A stretch of 64,000 nucleotides of DNA from Leptobrachium leishanense (GCA_009667805.1 CM019064.1:79400675-79464674); one strand, 5' to 3'. Shown: positions 24,572 to 34,683, numbered from the stretch's first letter. Numbers and translations: made by a program. The notes: a model not told the origin generated them from the letters alone.

Positions 24572-27340
24572 TCAGTCTCCAAGCGGTAAGAGCAAAATAA
24601 GTTCCGTGATAGGTCTGATAAAAGTCTTTACAGTTCCTTGTCTTGCGACCTTCACCTCCACCTTACGTACCTTACCATCATCGCTAGAGATGCTCTTTTT
24701 AATAAGTCCCATAGGCCACTCTATCCTTTCGGCTTGCTGGTCCTTGAGGAGAACGAGATCTCCAACTTGAACGTTCGGGTTCAGGCGTTGCCATTTCCTG
24801 CGTCCTTGCAGAGTGGAAAGATACTCCATCTTCCAACGATTCCAGAAGCAGTTGGCAAGGTGTTGTACTCGCTTCCACTGGTCGTAGCACATTTTTCCTG
24901 CTTTAAAGTTTCCAGGTGGAACAGGAACAGTCCCGAGTTTCTGGGTAAGAAGAGTAGCTGGAGTAAGGATGGTTGGGTTCTCTGGATCTGTAGACACTGG
25001 AACAAGTGGTCTAGAATTGATTATGGCAGATGCTTCTGCCAGGAAGGTGATTAGAATCTCATGGGTGAGTCTTGTGGAGTTCAAGTCCATAAGCATTGAG
25101 TCCAGTATTTTACGTGTAATGCCTATCATTCTCTCCCATGAACCACCCATGTGGGAAGAATGAGGAGGATTGAAAATCCATGTACAGCCCTTTTCAGCTA
25201 ACAGGTCTTGGATAGGCCTTGAGTTAAGCTGTAACTCTCGACAGGCTCCAACGAAATTAGTTCCACAATCAGATCTCAATGTCTTGACTGGACCTCTGAT
25301 GGCGAGGAATCGTCTTAGGGCATTAATGAAACTTGAGGTATCCATAGATTCTATTACTTCGATGTGTACTGCACGCACACTCATACAGGTGAACATCACT
25401 GCCCATCGTTTACTATTTGCTTGGCCACCTCGAGTTCTGCGGGCTGTTACCATCCATGGTCCAAAGACGTCCAGACCGACATGAGTGAAGGGTGGGTCAG
25501 TGCTTACTCTGTCAGCTGGCAAATCTGCCATTTGCTGTTGCTGCTGTTTCCCTCTCAGTTTGCGGCACTGAACACAGCTGTGCAGTGTAGCTGTAATCTG
25601 TCTTTTTGCTCCTACAATCCAAAAGCCTGCAGCTCTTATGGCACCTTCTGTGAAGTGTCTACCTTGGTGCTTAACCCCCTCATGGTAGTGCCGTATGAGC
25701 AAAGTGGAGACGTGGTGGCGAGCAGGTATGATGAGAGGATTCTGTTCTTGCTCTCCCAACTTAGCCTTGTTTAAACGTCCACCGACCCTTAGCATGCCAT
25801 CATTGTCGATGAATGGGTTCAAATTAGCAATTGGACTGTTTCTTAGAACGTCCGTCTTGTCACAAATGCATTTAATTTCTGAGCCGAAGACTTCCTGTTG
25901 TACACTGCGTATTATGATCAGTTCGCCTTCAGCAATATCCCTTGCAGAAAGAAACCTTTGGCACGTGTGCCAACCTTGACAGTGAGCCTCTGCGGGCTTC
26001 GTGTGGAAGCAGTGTGCAATATGGACTAACCTCGCGATGGTGCGTACAAGCCTTGTCCACTTGGAGAAACGTTCAAAGCGTTGACAGCCCAAGACGAGTC
26101 TTTGTGCAGTTCTGGTGAGAAGAGTCTTAACCTCAGGACGAATATCTGGATCTTCGTCAGGATTTTGAAGACCAAAGACGTCAGCTGTTGTTTCTTCTGG
26201 ATGAGCCAGCAGGAAATCAGGACCTGTCAACCAAGAAGAATTTGCGAAGACACTTGTGGACACTGGCCTGGTGGCATGATCTGCAGGATTAAGTTCGGAT
26301 GGAACATAATGCCATTGTTCAGGCTTAGATGTTTTCCTGATTCTTTCTACACGGTTGCTGACATAGACATAGAAACGTTTAGTCTGGTTGTATATGTAGC
26401 CTAAAACGACCTTGCTATCTGTGTAGAATTTGATGTCGTCCATCTGAACGTCTAGTTCTTGTAGTACGAAATCTGCAACTTCTACGGCTAGCACAGTCCC
26501 ACAAAGTTCAAGCCTGGGAATTGTGTGTTCAGGCTTAGGTGCTAACTTAGCCTTCCCAAACAGAAATCCTATGTGGGTTTGATTGGAGGAGTCTCTTACC
26601 TTAAGGTAGGCGACAGCTGCTATGGCCTCTGTAGATGCATCTGAGAAGATGTGAAGTTCCTTTCTCTGACTTGTGGCAAGAGAAGCTGGAGTGTAGCAGC
26701 GTGGTATGTGAATTCCATCTAAGGCATGTAGAGATTGCTTCCAGGAATTCCATTTTGAAAGCTTGTCTACTGGTAGTGGAGCATCCCAATCTGTAATAGT
26801 CTCTGAGAGCTGTCTAAGTAAGGATTTACCCTGTATGGTAATGGGAGCCACGAATCCCACTGGATCGTATAAACTGTTCACCACCGACAGAACACCACGT
26901 TTGGTAAATGGCTTGTCTGCAGAGCCGACTTGGAAGCCGAAGGTGTCCTTTAATAAGTTCCACCGCAGGCCTAGGCTTCTCTGTACGGGTGGCATGTCCA
27001 TTCCCAGATTTAAGTCCTTAAACCCTGTGGCATAGTCACCAGGTTGAAAGGCCTTCATGACAGCAACACTATTTGAAGCGATCTTGTGTAGTCTGAGGTT
27101 AGCTTCAGAAAGCATACCTTGTGTCCTTTGGAGCAGGTCTATGGCTTCTTCATTTGTGGGTAAGGATTTAAGTCCGTCGTCCACGTAGAAGTCTCTCTCA
27201 ACGAAGTGTCGAGCATCTTCTCCATACTCCTTTTCTCCGTCAAGAGCAGTCCTTCGTAGACCATATGTTGCAACAGCAGGTGAGGGACTATTTCCGAAGA
27301 CGTGTACCCTCATGCGGTATTCAATCATCTCATTGTCCAT
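24572..27340 (-). CDS. pol: BEL/Pao pol, second part: RT end, RNase H, integrase
   Basis: The 922-codon frame begins with the RT palm (MIEYRMRVHVFGNSPSPAV) and the catalytic FYVDDGLKS near residue 50, the YXDD box. RNase H-like sequence follows (LHIFSDASTEAIAAVAYLKV, about 240; LELCGTVLAVEVADF). The integrase has an HHCC-type zinc region (HYHEGVKHQGRHF ... CVQCRKLRG), then VGLDVFGPW (Asp, about 620), LRSDCGTNFVGACRE (Asp, about 687) and GGSWERMIG (Glu, about 730). The C-terminus QVGDLVLLKDQQAERIEWP is the DUF5641-type domain of Pao integrases. The start codon is an internal Met; this is not an independent gene but the continuation of the upstream frame after a one-base frameshift. Confidence 0.93.
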   Translation of the reverse strand: MDNEMIEYRMRVHVFGNSPSPAVATYGLRRTALDGEKEYGEDARHFVERDFYVDDGLKSLPTNEEAIDLLQRTQGMLSEANLRLHKIASNSVAVMKAFQPGDYATGFKDLNLGMDMPPVQRSLGLRWNLLKDTFGFQVGSADKPFTKRGVLSVVNSLYDPVGFVAPITIQGKSLLRQLSETITDWDAPLPVDKLSKWNSWKQSLHALDGIHIPRCYTPASLATSQRKELHIFSDASTEAIAAVAYLKVRDSSNQTHIGFLFGKAKLAPKPEHTIPRLELCGTVLAVEVADFVLQELDVQMDDIKFYTDSKVVLGYIYNQTKRFYVYVSNRVERIRKTSKPEQWHYVPSELNPADHATRPVSTSVFANSSWLTGPDFLLAHPEETTADVFGLQNPDEDPDIRPEVKTLLTRTAQRLVLGCQRFERFSKWTRLVRTIARLVHIAHCFHTKPAEAHCQGWHTCQRFLSARDIAEGELIIIRSVQQEVFGSEIKCICDKTDVLRNSPIANLNPFIDNDGMLRVGGRLNKAKLGEQEQNPLIIPARHHVSTLLIRHYHEGVKHQGRHFTEGAIRAAGFWIVGAKRQITATLHSCVQCRKLRGKQQQQQMADLPADRVSTDPPFTHVGLDVFGPWMVTARRTRGGQANSKRWAVMFTCMSVRAVHIEVIESMDTSSFINALRRFLAIRGPVKTLRSDCGTNFVGACRELQLNSRPIQDLLAEKGCTWIFNPPHSSHMGGSWERMIGITRKILDSMLMDLNSTRLTHEILITFLAEASAIINSRPLVPVSTDPENPTILTPATLLTQKLGTVPVPPGNFKAGKMCYDQWKRVQHLANCFWNRWKMEYLSTLQGRRKWQRLNPNVQVGDLVLLKDQQAERIEWPMGLIKKSISSDDGKVRKVEVKVARQGTVKTFIRPITELILLLPLGD

Positions 27341-27366
27341 GTTGTTGTCACGGTGCCACAGAAACC

Positions 27367-30300
27367 TCAGGAAGTCCTATGGTCTTTTTGTACAATAAAA
27401 CAATGAAACATTTGTTCAATATCAGCAGTTATGGCGACTGGCTCCCTTCTGAACCTCATGAGTACACCTACGAGGTTGTTGGTCAGGTTAGGACCAGTGA
27501 GAAGAACATCGTTCAGGGATATGCCTTGATGCTTGGCACTGGAGTCAAATACTACCCTGATTTGTTTTGGCTTACGTGGATGATATACTCCGAAGAAAGG
27601 CAGGTACCAGCACTCCTCATGTTCTCGAAGAGGTGGAGCTGGTTCAGCGTGATTATTGTCAAAGATCCTTTTCATAAAGGCGATGAAATGGTCCTTCATT
27701 TCAGGTCTGTTCTTTAGTGTTCGTTGTAGTGACTTGACTCTGGATAAAGCCTGTTCACGATTGTTTGGGAGTTTGACCCTTGCAGCACGAAGAGGTAATG
27801 GTGCTACCCAGCTGTTAGACTCATCCTTGAAGAATTCTTTGTCCATTACTTTGATAAATTCTCTGTCTTCAACTGATAAAGCTGTTTTGTTGTCATCGCT
27901 TGTAGTACAAAACACTGTGGTACCTAGGTTGTCATCACAGAGGATAGGAGTGACGTCGGACACGCAGATAATGTCAAGAGGCTTCTCCTTTACGTCATAA
28001 TGGTGAGGACACGGTTTGAAGTGGGATACACGTCCGTTTCCTAACACGTGAGTTTTGAATGAGTGGATCTCAGATGACGTGTGCATTTTATCCAAGCATA
28101 CATTGCCCACTATTACCCAGCCCAGGTCAAGTCTTTGTGCATAAGGGGCATCGTCTGGTCCGTCGCACTGTTCGCGTACTTTATGTACTCTGAGAATGTC
28201 TCTTCCTAGCAGGACCAAGATTTCAGCATTCATGTCCATTACTGGAATCTCATCTACAAGATGCCTTAAGTGCGGATGGTGATATGCAGCCTCTGGAGTA
28301 GGAATCTCTTCCCTTTCGTCTGGTATCTGGTCACATTCAACTAATGTTGGTAGGAGTATTCCCTCTCTCCCCTTGACGTGAGAGACCATAAACCCGTTGG
28401 CCCTTCTGCCGAAAGTCTCTACACGACCAGAACAGGTTCTGAGAGTATACGGTGTTGCGTGTCCCTTTATGCCGAAGATCTCAAAGAATTTAGGCTTAAC
28501 AAGCGATCTGTTGCTCTGTTCATCTAATATGGCATACATCTTCGTGGCTTTCTCAGGTTGACCCTCTGGGTATATCTTGACTAGGCATACCTTGGCACAG
28601 CATTTGTAATCTAAGCCTTCTCCACAGACCTCCGTGCATGAAGAAGAAATATTCCCTATAGTCGGAGCATTACCTTGTTGCTCCCCGCCATGATTTGAGA
28701 CAGGTGCAGAGGTAGGTAGCTGCTGTGGGTTGTCTGGAAGTGGAGTGGGGTGCATAGCTGTAACATGTCTGTCGCTGCTGCATTCTGTGCACTTGATGAC
28801 AACTTTACAGTCTTTAGCAAAATGTCCGTAAGAGGCACAGCACCTGTAGCATACCCCAAGTTTTTGAAGAATCTCCCTGCGCTCTTGTAAAGTCTTTGCC
28901 CTAAGGCCACGACATTTCTTTAAAGGGTGAGGCTTCTTGTGAATAGGGCACTGACGATTAGGGTCTTTATCGCTATCACCTGAATCCCTCTGGTTTGCAC
29001 GAGAGGACACGGGTGGTGAGATGTCTGTCCTTTTAACAGATATTGTTCTATTAAAGTCTCTACGATTAGCCGCTGTGTTATCATACCTTGATGAGGATGC
29101 TGGTGATGATGATGAAGCTGGCAAGTTGGTTTCGCTGAAGCTGAAGCTGGGATCGTTTCTTGTCCAGGCTTGTTCGCTGATGAACCTGCAAAAATATGAG
29201 AATGGAGGGAAGGATACGTTATAGTCTCTTTTGTATCTTGAGCCGTGTTGCGCCCATTTCTCTTGCAGGCCGTATGGCAGTTTAGACGCCACTGGATTGA
29301 CACCATGAGCAGTGTCCAGGAAGCTTAGTCCAGGTAGGCGTGGGTCTGTCTTTGCCAACTCTAGCTCCATGAGGAGATCACTCAGTTCCTGGAGCTTTCG
29401 ATAGTCCTTGTTACCTATTTTTGGGAAGTTTTGCAGTCTCTTGAACAGAGCGCCTTCTATGGCTTCAGCGCTGCCATAAGCTTGCTCAAGTCTTGCCCAC
29501 GCAGCAACGAGACCTGCATCCGGGTGGTCAACATGTACTGTTCTCAGTCTTTTAACACGATCTGTGGATTCTGGCCCCAGCCACTTTATGAGCAAATCAA
29601 GTTCCTCCTTGGTAGTAAGGTTCAGATCAGCAATAGCAGCCTTGAAGGTTGATCTCCAGGCCCTGTAGCTCTCTGGACAGTCGTCGAACCTTGAGAGGCT
29701 TGTGTTAATGAGCTCTCGGCGTATCATATATCTGGCGAAGTCAGTCAAGTCTGATCTCTCACTCTTTGGTGCCAAAGTAACTTGAGGAACCGCTTGGGTG
29801 TTAAAGTTCTCTGGTGATGAAGGGTGAGGTTTACCAGGATAAAATGACGTTGCAAGAACGTTTAACCTTGGTGTAGTCTCTAAGGCTTCTGCTGGCTGTG
29901 GCTTGAGCTGCGGCTTGACACTGGGTTTCACCTTGCTGGCAGACTGAGTTGATGTGATTTGCTGCGTAGATGTTCTTGTGTTGTAGACTGGAGGAGGCTC
30001 AGGCATTTGGAGCTGAGAGGTCTCTGCGTTGAGAGTCAGAACAGTGTTGGGAGGAGGTACAGGAGATGACTGTGTATTGATGCAAATGTTATGCTTTAAT
30101 ACGTATTCATTAGTGCGTTCGACTGGGTCTTCCAGTTCTGCTGGGATAGGGCAGTCTGCATTAGTACTTTGTCCCATTGCTTCTTCGAGGACCTTCAGCC
30201 TCGCTACGGCACCTGCTTCCTCCTTTTCCATTTGCAGAATCTTGATTTGGGATTCTGTCTCTGCTTCTAACTCTGCTTGGCGGACTTTGCTGTGAGCTTC

Positions 30301-30912
30301 TAACTCTGCTTGTTTTTTAGCAAAGGAGCTTTGCACTTTCTTTGACTCCGCTTCAGCGCGGGCCTCTATTAGCTTGTCGCTTAACGTTGAATGTCTGGAG
30401 CGAGAGGATCTGGAAGAGTGTGCAGTGTGCTTGGTTGATGTGGATCTGTGCGATCTGGTCTCTTGCAGTTGAGCAATGCGGAATTCTGCCCTTTCTTTGG
30501 CAACTTGCACTAGGAGGTCTCTCTGTTGGTTTAGTGCATCAGTCTTGGTCAGTTCTGCTGAAAAGTCTTCCATATTAGAGTCCTGCAAGAAGTCTGTGTA
30601 TTTTTCTGACAGCCTCTGGTAACGTTTATATGCGGCAGACAGACGATCTATAGAGTCTCTTAATTCAGCTGGATGATCGTTAAAGTGTGGTAAAACTGAC
30701 ATGCATTGTGAAGTTCTGTCCCACAGGTCAGACAGATTGCTGGAGAGCTCATCTCTAGTGTATTCATAGTTTTCTCTGAGTTTCTGTGTCGGTTTTACTG
30801 TGCGTTTGGGTTTTACACTCTGTTCGGCAAACTCTGCAGAATCTGCTCCTTGTACGTCTGCGGGTTCAGGGACGTGATGAATTTGCGTCGGTTCAGCCAT
30901 AATAGAGTGCAC
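27367..30912 (-). CDS. gag-pol: BEL/Pao gag, protease and start of RT
   Basis: The 1181-codon frame holds, in order: a charged coiled-coil-like stretch (about 190-245, AELEAHSKVRQAELEAETES), the Pao-type gag core (about 400-550, SRFDDCPESYRAWRSTFKAA, the DUF1759 family), a zinc knuckle CYRCCASYGHFAKDC (about 687), a retropepsin-like domain with AILDEQSNRSLV (about 794, the DUF1758 family) and the RT N-terminal half (FFGVYHPRKPKQIRVVFDSS, ITADIEQMFHCF). It stops 26 bases before the start of the next frame, in the middle of the RT, where one base appears to be missing. The ATG at 30910-30912 follows a 5' UTR with two tandem arrays. Confidence 0.93.
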   Translation of the reverse strand: MHSIMAEPTQIHHVPEPADVQGADSAEFAEQSVKPKRTVKPTQKLRENYEYTRDELSSNLSDLWDRTSQCMSVLPHFNDHPAELRDSIDRLSAAYKRYQRLSEKYTDFLQDSNMEDFSAELTKTDALNQQRDLLVQVAKERAEFRIAQLQETRSHRSTSTKHTAHSSRSSRSRHSTLSDKLIEARAEAESKKVQSSFAKKQAELEAHSKVRQAELEAETESQIKILQMEKEEAGAVARLKVLEEAMGQSTNADCPIPAELEDPVERTNEYVLKHNICINTQSSPVPPPNTVLTLNAETSQLQMPEPPPVYNTRTSTQQITSTQSASKVKPSVKPQLKPQPAEALETTPRLNVLATSFYPGKPHPSSPENFNTQAVPQVTLAPKSERSDLTDFARYMIRRELINTSLSRFDDCPESYRAWRSTFKAAIADLNLTTKEELDLLIKWLGPESTDRVKRLRTVHVDHPDAGLVAAWARLEQAYGSAEAIEGALFKRLQNFPKIGNKDYRKLQELSDLLMELELAKTDPRLPGLSFLDTAHGVNPVASKLPYGLQEKWAQHGSRYKRDYNVSFPPFSYFCRFISEQAWTRNDPSFSFSETNLPASSSSPASSSRYDNTAANRRDFNRTISVKRTDISPPVSSRANQRDSGDSDKDPNRQCPIHKKPHPLKKCRGLRAKTLQERREILQKLGVCYRCCASYGHFAKDCKVVIKCTECSSDRHVTAMHPTPLPDNPQQLPTSAPVSNHGGEQQGNAPTIGNISSSCTEVCGEGLDYKCCAKVCLVKIYPEGQPEKATKMYAILDEQSNRSLVKPKFFEIFGIKGHATPYTLRTCSGRVETFGRRANGFMVSHVKGREGILLPTLVECDQIPDEREEIPTPEAAYHHPHLRHLVDEIPVMDMNAEILVLLGRDILRVHKVREQCDGPDDAPYAQRLDLGWVIVGNVCLDKMHTSSEIHSFKTHVLGNGRVSHFKPCPHHYDVKEKPLDIICVSDVTPILCDDNLGTTVFCTTSDDNKTALSVEDREFIKVMDKEFFKDESNSWVAPLPLRAARVKLPNNREQALSRVKSLQRTLKNRPEMKDHFIAFMKRIFDNNHAEPAPPLREHEECWYLPFFGVYHPRKPKQIRVVFDSSAKHQGISLNDVLLTGPNLTNNLVGVLMRFRREPVAITADIEQMFHCFIVQKDHRTS

Positions 30913-31059
30913 AGAACCTTGTCTGTACTTTTTATACGTTTTTGCAAAAATAGTACTGTCTCTTTAAGAAGATAAACGGCAGCTTAGACAGGCAGGTAAC
31001 ACAGTTAAATGCAGAGAAACAGTTTTTAATATTCAGTGAGATGCAGTAAGCTTGTGCGA

Positions 31060-31266
31060 TCATGTGCTTCCCCAAGATGGCTGATGGCACTGAGCTTGAT
31101 TGCAGATTAAACACACACACATGTGCTTCCATAAAATGGCCGATGGCACTGAGCTTGATTGCAGATTAAGCACACACATATATAGTAGCAGGCTGTAGGA
31201 TTCTACACATCTTTTGACTGTAGGATTCTACTCATCTTTTCTTTAGGATTCTACTCATCTTTTGAC
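31060..31266 (-). repeat. Two tandem arrays in the BEL/Pao 5' UTR
   Basis: Positions about 31060-31175 hold two copies of a roughly 60-bp unit containing GGCACTGAGCTTGATTGCAG. Positions 31193-31266, touching the 5' LTR, hold three copies of a 24-26-bp unit with GTAGGATTCTACTCATCTTT. No ordinary TGG-type primer-binding site was found beside the LTR; the array occupies its place. Confidence 0.75.
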
Positions 31267-31726
31267 TATTCTGACTCAGATCGTTGTATAGCGATTTATC
31301 CCTTGCAGAGACCTCTTTGCCTGGCCTGTATAAGTAGATGCAATCACCGAGGACAATCCTTATCAGATAGCTGAACTCACCAAAACACTGTTTCTTTCCA
31401 CGACTTGCTTTATTCCGTACATCAGGTTACAGCAGATCACAGGATACAGCAGATGATGGAATTATAGGTTTTTTGCGGTCAAAAGATGATTCTGTCCTAA
31501 CATGAGGATGAACATACATGTGCTGCTGGATAACTACACCATGCTGCAGCTCTTACAAAAAGGAAGGGTGGAACTAAACACACACAGGAAGTGCATCATC
31601 ATAAAGCGAGGGAGAAAAGAAGAAAAACATGTACAATACAGAAAGACCACTAGGTGGCAGCATAAGGCAACATAAGGATATCTATACACTATAAATCCCA
31701 TCTAAATGAATAACTGTAACAGCACA
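31267..31726 (-). repeat. BEL/Pao 5' LTR
   Basis: No difference from the 3' LTR was noticed across 460 bp. Transcription of the element would begin here on the minus strand. TSD ATCAC follows at 31727-31731. Confidence 0.93.
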
Positions 31727-31731
31727 ATCAC

Positions 31732-32195
31732 CAAAACAGTTCATGAAAGACCATGGGGTGTAATAACCTCCCATAGGTGGAGTGTTGGCCCGGGTATAGA
31801 TCCAGGAACATATCCCAAATTTCGGTCCAAGGAAAAAGATGACAGGTAGAAGCAGAGAACACGAAGTAAGTGAACGCCACTATTTGCAGTAAAGGAAAGA
31901 GCCATGGAAGCAGGAAGGGAGAGGGTAGAAGGGGAAAAAGAGAGGCGGATATGGCAGGAGAAAAAGAAAGTGTAGATAGAGCGAGAGAAAGAAGAAGAGA
32001 AAAAAAATATAAGAAAAAATGGAGGGGTGGGGGTTTATTAAGGGGGGTTGGGAAGGGAAGAGGAGCATGATCAAGGAAAAGGACACCGTACCTTCGCCGC
32101 TGGGGGCAAGGTCTCAGGAGGTAGTTGACTCGTGTCGGTGCTCTTCAGTGCCTCTGGAGGCTCAGGCACTCCGGAGACGGGCAGTACAAATTGGC
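31732..32195 (-). other. Probable 3' end region of an L1-like LINE
   Basis: On the minus strand the first codons after the LTR insertion at 32196-32200 complete the L1-like ORF2 (SPICTARLRSA then stop near 32155). Beyond this is a purine-rich plus strand (about 31890-32060) with no gene. How much of the remainder is LINE 3' UTR is not determined. Confidence 0.5.
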
Positions 32196-32200
32196 GAGGC

Positions 32201-32892
32201 TGTCGTGGGTGAGGTCTGGCATGGGTGCGCAGGAGTGTGGGTGTGAGCCCAATGTGCAGTGAATATTGCAGCAGACAGGTTACAGGGCAAAAGGGGTTTA
32301 TTAAGAACAGAAATAAATACCAAGATAGGCAGTACCAAAAGGTGGTATAAACAAATAAATAACAGGAGGGGAACACTGATAACACAATATCAAAGCGAAG
32401 GTACAAATGGATACAGAAAATAGAATGGTCTAAGTCTAGCAAGGGTCTGGTACACGAGTAAGTCCAGCAGAAAAACAGAGGGGTACAGGGGGGACAAAGA
32501 GGATACCGTATGAATGATAGGTCAAAGCAGAGGAAAATTCAGGAATGACAAATGATCAGAGGGGATCCAGGCAAAAAGGTCTCAGGAGATCAGGAATTCA
32601 GGTCTGCTCAAGGCAAGGCTGGAGACTTCACTGGAGACTTCAATCAGGAAGCCTGGGACCAGGGGCGTAGCTTCCTTATGAGCAGGTCAGATCAGGCTGG
32701 ATGAGGTGCAGGTGATGGATCAGGTTCAGAATGCAAAATAAAACAAAGTCCAGAACCGTGCATGGGAAAAAAGGAAAAAAAAACACAAAAACAAAACAAA
32801 GTCCTGGAATCAGTATATAACAAGCAGAAAAACAAAAAAGGTGCAGAGGGTCAGGGGGTACAGGCCATGACAGCACCCAGGTGACCATGACA
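32201..32892 (-). repeat. 3' LTR of the non-autonomous element
   Basis: Minus-strand start TGTCATGGTCACC at 32892 next to the polypurine tract. Outer edge joins TSD GAGGC. Confidence 0.9.
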
Positions 32893-33053
32893 TCACCCCC
32901 CTCCTGACGGGTGCACTCCGGGCACCGAAGCTGGAACAGGGGACACAGAGTCCGGATCGTCCATAGAAACACGTAGGGGCTACTCAAAACATGTCCAGGT
33001 AGGTTTTAGCGGACCAACGTGCCGTTAGGGGCCTGGAACAAGTTCCATTGCAG

Positions 33054-34432
33054 TCAACTGGAGTCAGACGAGACATCAAGGTTCCTCCATAGTTCAGGGT
33101 AGCGCCTGACCACCACCAAGAACTCCTTTCGGACCAATACGCCAGAGGGCGTCCTGGAGTAGCCCGTAGGTGCAGGTCCTGAGGCAGGGTATTTCATGCC
33201 AGTTTTACTATTCGGATTTTGGAAGTCCTCGTAGAGAGCCGCGAGTACAGCCCTTTCAGAGCCAGCATCGGGCACAGTGTCATGGACACAACTCGGCGGT
33301 GAGTCTATAGTAGCAGTGCTCGGAGGAGTAGTGCCCTCAGTATGGCTTTGCTGAGTACTGGGAGTCTTGGCTCGACGGCGGCGGCTACGGCCCTTCGGCG
33401 GAGAAAGCTTGGGGACCTCGGCTGGGCTCTGCGGCGACACCTCGGCTGGGCTCTGCGGCGACACCTCGGCTGGGCTCTGCGGCGACACCTCGGCTGGGCT
33501 CTGCGGCGACACCTCGGCTGGGCTCTGCGGCGACTTGGTTTTAGGAGCCTGAGAAGGCTTAATGAAAAAAGCCGGAGAAGGCTCGGAGACAGAAGCCTGG
33601 GAAGGCGTAGTGACAGAAGCCTGAGATGGTTTGGTGGCAGAAGCCTGAGGTGGCTTAGGGACAGAAGCCCGTGAAGGCGCAGAGACGGAGGCCTGAGAAG
33701 GCTCACAGACGGAGGCCTGAGAAGGCTTACAGACAGGGGCCTGAGAAGGCTTACAGACAGGGGCCTGAGAAGGCTTACAGACAGGGGCCTGAGAAGGCTT
33801 ACAGACAGGGGCCTGAGAAGGCTTACAGACAGGTGCCTGAGAAGGCTTACAGACAGGTGCCTGAGAAGGCTTACAGACAGGTGCCTGAGAAGGCTTACAG
33901 ACAGGGGCCTGAGAAGGCTTACAGACAGGGGCCTGAGAAGGCTTACAGACAGGGGCCTGAGAAGGCTTACAGACAGGTGCCTGAGAAGGCTTACAGACAG
34001 GTGCCTGAGAAGGCTCGGGGACAGGGACCTGAGAAGGCTCGGGGACAGGGACCTGAGAAGGCTCGGGGACAGGGACCTGAGAAGGCTCGGGGACAGGGAC
34101 CTGAGAAGGCTCTGGGACAGGGACCTGAGAAGGCTCGGGGACAGGGACCTGAGAAGGCTCGGGGACAGGGACCTGAGAAGGTTCGGGGACAGGGACCTGA
34201 GAAGGCTCGGGGACAGGGACCTGAGAAGGCTCGGGGACAGGGACCTGAGAAGGCTCGGGGACAGAGGCCTGAGAAGGCTCAGGGACAGAGGCCTGAGAAG
34301 GCTTAGGGACAGAGGCCTGAGAAGGCTTAGGGACAGAGGCCTGAGAAGGCTTAGGTATAGAAGTCTGAGAAGGCTCTGAGACAGGGACCTGAGAAGGCTC
34401 AGAAACATAGGCCTGAGAAGGCTCAGAGACGA
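33054..34432 (-). CDS. Proline-rich 8-residue-repeat protein of the LTR element, start missing
   Basis: One minus-strand frame stays open from the stop in the inverted LTR piece (about 34450) to the stop at 33054, some 460 codons. It is made of about 37 copies of an 8-residue unit of the form VPVPEPSQ, APVCKPSQ or ASVPKPSQ, then about four or five copies of SPQSPAEV. A unique basic segment PPKGRSRRRRAKTPS and a C-terminal tail ending RRYPELWRNLDVSSDSS follow. The other frame open across the array (LLRPLSVS units) is a by-product of the 24-bp period. No ATG begins the frame, so the 5' end was probably lost where the inverted LTR piece joins. The repeats could be a disordered gag-associated tail; I do not recognise the family. 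Confidence 0.6.
33415..34430. repeat. Two adjoining 24-bp minisatellites
   Basis: At 33415-33535 the unit is CTCGGCTGGGCTCTGCGGCG plus ACAC, about five copies. From about 33545 to 34430 the unit is GAAGGCTTACAGACAGGGGC plus CTGA, about 37 copies with two main variants: TTACAGACA-rich (33720-34010) and CTCGGGGACA-rich (34010-34260). The period is a multiple of three, so all frames stay open. Confidence 0.9.
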
Positions 34433-34682
34433 TGTCATGGTCACCTGGGTGCTGTCATGGCCTGTACCCCCTGACCCTCTGCACCTTTTTTGTTTTTCTG
34501 CTTGTTATATACTGATTCCAGGACTTTGTTTTGTTTTTGTGTTTTTTTTCCTTTTTTCCCATGCACGGTTCTGGACTTTGTTTTATTTTGCATTCTGAAC
34601 CTGATCCATCACCTGCACCTCATCCAGCCTGATCTGACCTGCTCATAAGGAAGCTACGCCCCTGGTCCCAGGCTTCCTGATT
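34433..34682 (+). repeat. Inverted 250-bp piece of the element's own LTR
   Basis: From TGTCATGGTCACC at 34433 the sequence is the reverse complement of about the last 250 bp of the plus-strand LTR copy, ending at 34682. One base later the 5' LTR begins (34684). The junction on the other side is exactly the LTR terminus TGT joined to internal sequence. It replaces the primer-binding-site region. Confidence 0.9.
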
Positions 34683-34683
34683 C

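Larger units (their letters stand above)
24003..31726 (-). mobile_element. BEL/Pao LTR retrotransposon, nearly intact
   Basis: Two 460-bp LTRs that are identical by eye (24003-24462 and 31267-31726) flank a 6.8-kb interior with gag-protease-RT-RNase H-integrase on the minus strand. The 5-bp target duplication ATCAC is at 23998-24002 and 31727-31731. Joining the flanks gives a continuous sequence. Only one frameshift, near 27370-27385, was seen. Identical LTRs indicate a very recent insertion. No env-like frame is present. Confidence 0.95.

Noticed and set aside
33305..34444. A 379-codon frame of LLRPLSVS repeats, and a 211-codon plus-strand frame of EKAYRQGP repeats
   Set aside because: Both are forced open by the 24-bp period. 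Only the proline-rich frame continues into non-repetitive coding-like sequence.
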